Origin: Strigomonas culicis
Taxonomy: Eukaryota > Euglenozoa > Kinetoplastea > Trypanosomatida > Trypanosomatidae
Assembly: GCA_000482145.1 (NCBI GenBank)
Contig: AUXH01000186.1
Location: 1 to 30,048, forward strand
Reading direction: 5' to 3'
Length of the DNA stretch: 30,048 nt
The number at the start of each line of letters is the position of its first letter. Position 1 is the stretch's first letter. The notes below the pieces were generated by a model. That model saw only the letters and a list, made by a program, of their open reading frames with translations, was not told the origin of the DNA and did no database searches. Position numbers and translations under genes: made by a program. Positions 26,592 to 30,048 of this stretch are shown piece after piece.

Positions 26592-27026
26592 ATGACGACT
26601 TCTAAGGTGCACGCCGACCGGAGCAAGAAGCTCCACCAGCTTGCGAAGAAGAACAGCAATGTCAACCGCAACCGCAAGGCTCCCCGCCTGTACATGAAGG
26701 CCACCCTCGCGGGCTACACCCGCGGCCTCCACGGGCAGCGCAAGAAGACGGCAATCATCCGCATCGAGAACGCGAACACGCGCGACGACGCCACCTGGTA
26801 CACCGGCAAGCGCGTGTGCTACGTTTACCACGGCAAGAAGGTGAAGCGCTGTGTGCGCTGGAGCAAGGCGCCCGCGCGCCGCAGCTGCACCCGCGCCATC
26901 TGGGGCCGCGTCACGCGCCCCCACGGTACCGCCGGTATGGTCCGCGCCAAGTTCAACAACGGCTCCGTCCCCGCCTCTGCCATCGGCCGCCGCATCCGTG
27001 TCTACCTGTACCCCAGCAAGATCTAA
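26592..27026 (+). CDS. RPL35A: Ribosomal protein eL33 (60S L35A)
   Basis: A 144-residue protein of the large ribosomal subunit. From residue about 37 it follows the family closely: LYMKATLAGYTRGLHGQRKK, RVCYVYHGKK, TRAIWGRVTRPHGTAGMVRAKF, and the C-terminal AIGRRIRVYLYPSKI, which matches the eL33 ending AIGHRIRVMLYPSRI. The N-terminus is about 30 residues longer than the human protein (110 residues) and Lys/Arg-rich. eL33 binds 28S rRNA and supports pre-60S processing. Codons are C/G-ending with the regular AAG/CGC/GTC bias of highly expressed trypanosomatid genes. The predicted 5' UTR is only six bases before the spliced leader. Confidence 0.97.
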   Translation: MTTSKVHADRSKKLHQLAKKNSNVNRNRKAPRLYMKATLAGYTRGLHGQRKKTAIIRIENANTRDDATWYTGKRVCYVYHGKKVKRCVRWSKAPARRSCTRAIWGRVTRPHGTAGMVRAKFNNGSVPASAIGRRIRVYLYPSKI

Positions 27027-27372
27027 ACGGAGGGGCTGTCGTGCATCCACACTGTGACGCTTCCAGTTATTCCTGTTTTTTCTTTTCTTACTCATTTCTG
27101 ATTTAACTATATCATAAAAACAATAATAATCTTAACACCACTAACAGTAACTGTAGTGGGATGCAGTAACGGCAACACTGTCGTCACGTTGTGCGGGTCT
27201 CATGATGTACTGTCTTCGATAATCAGAAACAGCCCACTGCGATTTTCTCTTTCCTTTTTTCTCTCTCTCCCCGTGCTAAACTAGAGAAAACAAAGCAAAA
27301 CAAAACAAAACCAAACATAACATCATATAATAGAAAAGGAGGGACGCCCGCCACGGCGCTCTCACTCTAGCG
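27027..27372 (+). promoter_or_regulatory. Intergenic region with splice acceptor
   Basis: A pyrimidine tract at 27243-27272 precedes AG at 27283-27284 (88-nt 5' UTR). The UTR contains AAAC-type repeats at 27288-27315. A weak 8-bp inverted pairing between 27153-27160 and 27233-27240 was not enough to call a small RNA. Confidence 0.5.
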
Positions 27373-28935
27373 ATGAGCCTGCTCGAAACGTTTGCCGGCA
27401 CCTACAGCTGCGTGTTCGAGCGCTGCAATGGCTACCCGACGCCGCTCCCCATCCTTCGTCTCTCCCAGTGCCGCTGCAGCAGCCCGCCGCCCCGCACCCC
27501 CACCACGCGCGCCCCAGAGGCGGGCGAGGGCACGGCCTCCGAGGCGTCCGCGTCGGACGCGTCGTCCGAGGACGACGACGGCGCCGGCCGCGAAGTGGCG
27601 TGCATCCTGCGGGGGGCGGAGGCGGGGCTGGCGGACCGCCTCGTCTTCCTGCGGCCGGAGGACGCCACGAGCTGCGCCTCGCTGCTGGAGCTCCTCGTCG
27701 GGTCCGAGCGGCCCATGGTCTATCTGCGCCCGCCGCCGTCCGCGCAGGCCTCCCCGCCGCTGCACGTCTCGTACACCAGCCTGGCGGTGGTGGACAACAT
27801 TGTGGCGATCACCGCGGTGGGGGTCGGTTGGCGCGGGCGGCCCCCGCGCGCGGCGGCGGCCGCCCCGGCGGTGCCCACGCGGCGCGAGCAGCGGTGGGCG
27901 GTGCTTTACTACTACCGCGAGCGGCGCGACCACCGCGGCGCGCCACCGCCGCGGCCGGTGGCTGCCGCGTCTGACTTTCCCATCACCGTCGGCGGGCGCC
28001 GCAAGCGGCCGCGCAGCGTCGCCGGCGGCACTCGGCGGTACCGTGTGGAGGAAGTGCTCCTGCGCGGCGCGGTGGCACTCGCCGTCACGGCGCAGTACGT
28101 GTGGCTCCTACGCCCTGCTGCGCCCACCCGCCGGCCGGCCACCTCCAGCAGCAGCGAGGACCGCAGTGAGGGCGGCGCGCCGCCGCCTATGGAGTTGTGC
28201 CGTGTAAAGAAGCACCAGCTCTTCCCGTCACGTGACAGCCTCCAGCGGGCGAGTAAGCGGACGGCGGCGGCCGCGGGCCCCGGCGGCGCCGCGCCGACGG
28301 CGGTGGTGGTGCACCGCTGCGGCGTCCTTCAGCCGCCGCCCGCCGCGCGCGACGACGCGCTCTTCCAGATTGTGCCCGTGACGGAGGAGGAGGTGCTCGT
28401 GTGCACCTCGCACGGCGTGTACAGCTACATCGCCCGGCGGGACGGTCGGGGCCGCCCGGCGGCGCCGCCGCCCGGCGAGGCGCTGCTGGCGCCCCTCTTT
28501 CGCTTCGCCGCCGCGGCCGCGCCGGTGCCGGTGAACGCCTACTTTGCCGTGGACGCCGCACTGGCCGGCACGCACCTTGTCGTCTCCTTTCTCGACGGCA
28601 CCGTGCGCGCGTACGAGCTGCTGCGGCTCCAGCAGCAGCCGCAGCCGCACCGCGCGGCGGCCCTCGTCGCGCACGAACGGCGGTGCGGCGGCGGCGCCGT
28701 CGCGCTGCGCGTGGTCCGCGGCGGCGCCGCGGTGCTGCTGCTTGCGGCGGGGGAGGTGGGCGTCCTGGCGATGCCCGACTTCGTGCTGGCGGCCGCGACG
28801 GCGCCTATGGACGGCATCTTCCTCGACGTGGTGCCGCTCGTGCCGCCGGGGCGCGGCGGGCCGACGCGGGATGCGCTACAGTTGTGCTGCACAACGGCAG
28901 GTGCGATGCTGTACCACTGGCAGGTGCGCCTGTAA
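27373..28935 (+). CDS. Protein of unknown function, possibly beta-rich (WD40-like)
   Basis: A 520-residue protein that I do not recognise. The sequence alternates hydrophobic stretches of five to eight residues with low-complexity loops: an acidic Ser/Asp/Glu linker at about 52-75, Arg/Pro/Ala-rich linkers at about 150-170 and 195-215, and a Ser/Glu linker at about 255-270. Several stretches look like beta-propeller blades, for example HLVVSFLDGTVRAYELLRLQ near residue 400 and the closing AGAMLYHWQVRL, so a WD40-type fold is possible but unproven. Codon use is very GC-rich. It has no signal peptide or membrane segment. It lies between the ribosomal protein and PLAC8-like genes, which gives no functional hint. 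Confidence 0.65.
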   Translation: MSLLETFAGTYSCVFERCNGYPTPLPILRLSQCRCSSPPPRTPTTRAPEAGEGTASEASASDASSEDDDGAGREVACILRGAEAGLADRLVFLRPEDATSCASLLELLVGSERPMVYLRPPPSAQASPPLHVSYTSLAVVDNIVAITAVGVGWRGRPPRAAAAAPAVPTRREQRWAVLYYYRERRDHRGAPPPRPVAAASDFPITVGGRRKRPRSVAGGTRRYRVEEVLLRGAVALAVTAQYVWLLRPAAPTRRPATSSSSEDRSEGGAPPPMELCRVKKHQLFPSRDSLQRASKRTAAAAGPGGAAPTAVVVHRCGVLQPPPAARDDALFQIVPVTEEEVLVCTSHGVYSYIARRDGRGRPAAPPPGEALLAPLFRFAAAAAPVPVNAYFAVDAALAGTHLVVSFLDGTVRAYELLRLQQQPQPHRAAALVAHERRCGGGAVALRVVRGGAAVLLLAAGEVGVLAMPDFVLAAATAPMDGIFLDVVPLVPPGRGGPTRDALQLCCTTAGAMLYHWQVRL

Positions 28936-29371
28936 TCACCCTTCCCTTCCCTTGTCAGAAGCGAAAACACCACTACCACCACCAACAGTAATAACCACCA
29001 GAAAAACAAAAAACAAAAAACAAAGGAAAAAAATGGTGGAAACAATACCGTTGATAGGGAGAGGAATATGGCTTCTTGCTCTTGTGTGCATAATCTGCTG
29101 GATGAGTTTTTATTATTACTTTATTTCTTCCATTTGATCTCTTTTATTTTTAGTTTTCTCCACTTACATAGCATTCCTGCAAGCATGACATGCACCCATG
29201 GCGTCATTGCTCTTACTTTCTTTCTCCCTGCCTCTCTTTTTTTTTTCTAAGTTGTTTTTGTGTTACTCTCCACAGATTATCATTTTTCAACAAAAAAAGA
29301 GAATATAAATAATCTATTCTTCGCACACTTTTTTTTTGCCCTTTACACCACCACCCCCACCAACCGGTACC
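28936..29371 (+). promoter_or_regulatory. Intergenic region with splice signals for the PLAC8-like gene
   Basis: Purine-rich AAAC repeats follow the stop codon (28960-29030). T/C-rich tracts at 29215-29248 and 29254-29270 lead to AG at 29250-29251 and 29274-29275. No AG occurs between the short T run at 29329-29337 and the ATG at 29372, so that run lies in the 5' UTR (about 96-120 nt). An upstream TTG start at 29336 is not needed. No gene is seen. Confidence 0.5.
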
Positions 29372-29905
29372 ATGAAAGAGAACCACGAGCCGACGACAAA
29401 CTACGTCGCCCCCACGAAGGACACGAAGCCACGCGTCATGCCGCCGCGCCGAGAGAGCGGTGGCTGCTCACAGTGCTGCGGCTGCGACCAGATCGACTGG
29501 GGCGGCGATGCCGCCGAGTGCTACGCGTGCTGGAAGCTGAACCCGTGCTGCGGCACGCCGGATCCGTGCCAGATGCTGTCGTGCTTGGGGTGCTGGTGTT
29601 GTTGCGGCCCCTGCTCCTTCTCGAAGCTGTTTGCGTCGTCGGTGGGGCAGGAGTGTGCGATCTTCCCGCACTTATATGTGGTGGTCTTCTGTCAGCCCTA
29701 CATCCGTCTGTGCGTCCGCAACAACCTGCGCCGCCGCCTCGGCGTGCCGGGCAGCATGATGGGAGACTGCTGCTGCTGTTGCTGCTGTGGGCCCTGCAGC
29801 TTCTGCCAGGAGCTGCGCTCCGTGCCGCGGGAGGCGTGGAACCTGATGGAGCCCCAGTGCAAGGGCCCGCAGTTGTGTGCGCCGAAAACGGTGTGTCTCG
29901 CATGA
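29372..29905 (+). CDS. PLAC8-family cysteine-rich protein
   Basis: A 177-residue protein. After a polar 25-residue head come Cys-rich clusters at about 30-80, then a hydrophobic segment (HLYVVVFCQPYIRLCVRN) and the PLAC8 core: RRRLGVPGS, a run of seven Cys after GD, and GPCSFCQELR, which matches the family ending CC.PCALCQEYREL. Members are often membrane-associated and are linked in plants and animals to cell size and metal handling; the function in trypanosomatids is open. The codon TGC is used heavily, forming a short coding TGC/TGT repeat at 29767-29788. An upstream non-ATG extension of 12 residues is possible but lacks support. The first in-frame ATG is preferred. Confidence 0.82.
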   Translation: MKENHEPTTNYVAPTKDTKPRVMPPRRESGGCSQCCGCDQIDWGGDAAECYACWKLNPCCGTPDPCQMLSCLGCWCCCGPCSFSKLFASSVGQECAIFPHLYVVVFCQPYIRLCVRNNLRRRLGVPGSMMGDCCCCCCCGPCSFCQELRSVPREAWNLMEPQCKGPQLCAPKTVCLA

Positions 29906-30048
29906 CATGTGCGCTCGCCTACTTTCGAATCTTTTTCCTTTTGTTTCTCTCTTTTTTTCTTTTTTGTTTTTCCTCTCTCTCTCTCTCTCTCTCTACAAAA
30001 ACAAGGAAAACGACAACATCAATACAAAAACAAACAAACAAATATAAT
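29906..30048 (+). promoter_or_regulatory. 3' UTR and polypyrimidine tract at window edge
   Basis: T-rich sequence and a (CT)n tract ending at 29994, followed by A/C-rich bases to the end. This is the usual signal for a further plus-strand gene just beyond the window. Confidence 0.5.

Noticed and set aside
27153..27240. Possible small RNA hairpin (8-bp stem) upstream of the unknown gene
   Set aside because: The stem is short with a wobble, the interior does not fold well by eye, and no AGA box follows the 3' arm.
29974..29994. CT microsatellite as a possible mobile-element edge
   Set aside because: CT tracts recur before most genes here and fit the splice-signal role; no inverted repeats or target duplications accompany it.

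Overview
This window looks like nuclear DNA of a kinetoplastid, most likely a trypanosomatid. The protein genes are long and apparently intron-free, and they lie head-to-tail in strand-coherent arrays. Almost every gene is preceded by a pyrimidine tract and then an AG dinucleotide, as expected for spliced-leader trans-splicing. Several gaps carry CT and GTT microsatellites. The ribosomal protein and the coiled-coil, MMS19 and PLAC8-like genes fit a eukaryote. The genus cannot be fixed from sequence alone.

Layout. (A) 1-399: G/T-rich, partly very GC-rich DNA without a credible gene, resembling the downstream part of a transcription start region. (B) Plus-strand array 494-14137: EF-hand-like axonemal protein (DRC8-like), CAF-1 large subunit, two tandem quinone-oxidoreductase-like MDR proteins, a mitochondrial amidinotransferase/DDAH-fold-like protein, a large coiled-coil protein with a Gln-rich repeat, and an Ala-rich helical protein of unknown function. 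(C) 14138-14688: convergent strand-switch region with two strong G-quadruplex motifs. (D) One minus-strand gene, 14689-15504: a rhodanese-like domain fused to a SAM-dependent methyltransferase. (E) 15505-17261: divergent strand-switch region, made of a roughly 600-bp GC-rich island with hairpins followed by AT-rich DNA. (F) Plus-strand array 17262 to the end: TRAPPC11-like protein, MMS19, thymidylate kinase with an unrecognised N-terminal domain, ribosomal protein eL33 (L35A), an unknown possibly beta-rich protein, and a PLAC8-family Cys-rich protein. A polypyrimidine tract at the right edge suggests another gene follows.

Functional coherence. The neighbours are not one pathway, which is normal for kinetoplastid polycistrons. 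Several touch chromosome maintenance (CAF-1, MMS19, thymidylate kinase) or membrane traffic (TRAPPC11).

Most striking observations. Base composition appears to rise with distance from each putative transcription start region and to reset at the divergent switch, with a visible boundary inside the TRAPPC11 gene near 19720. A single methyltransferase gene forms an isolated antisense transcription unit between a G-quadruplex-rich convergent region and a GC-rich divergent region. I found no CRISPR array, transposon, rRNA, or convincing tRNA.
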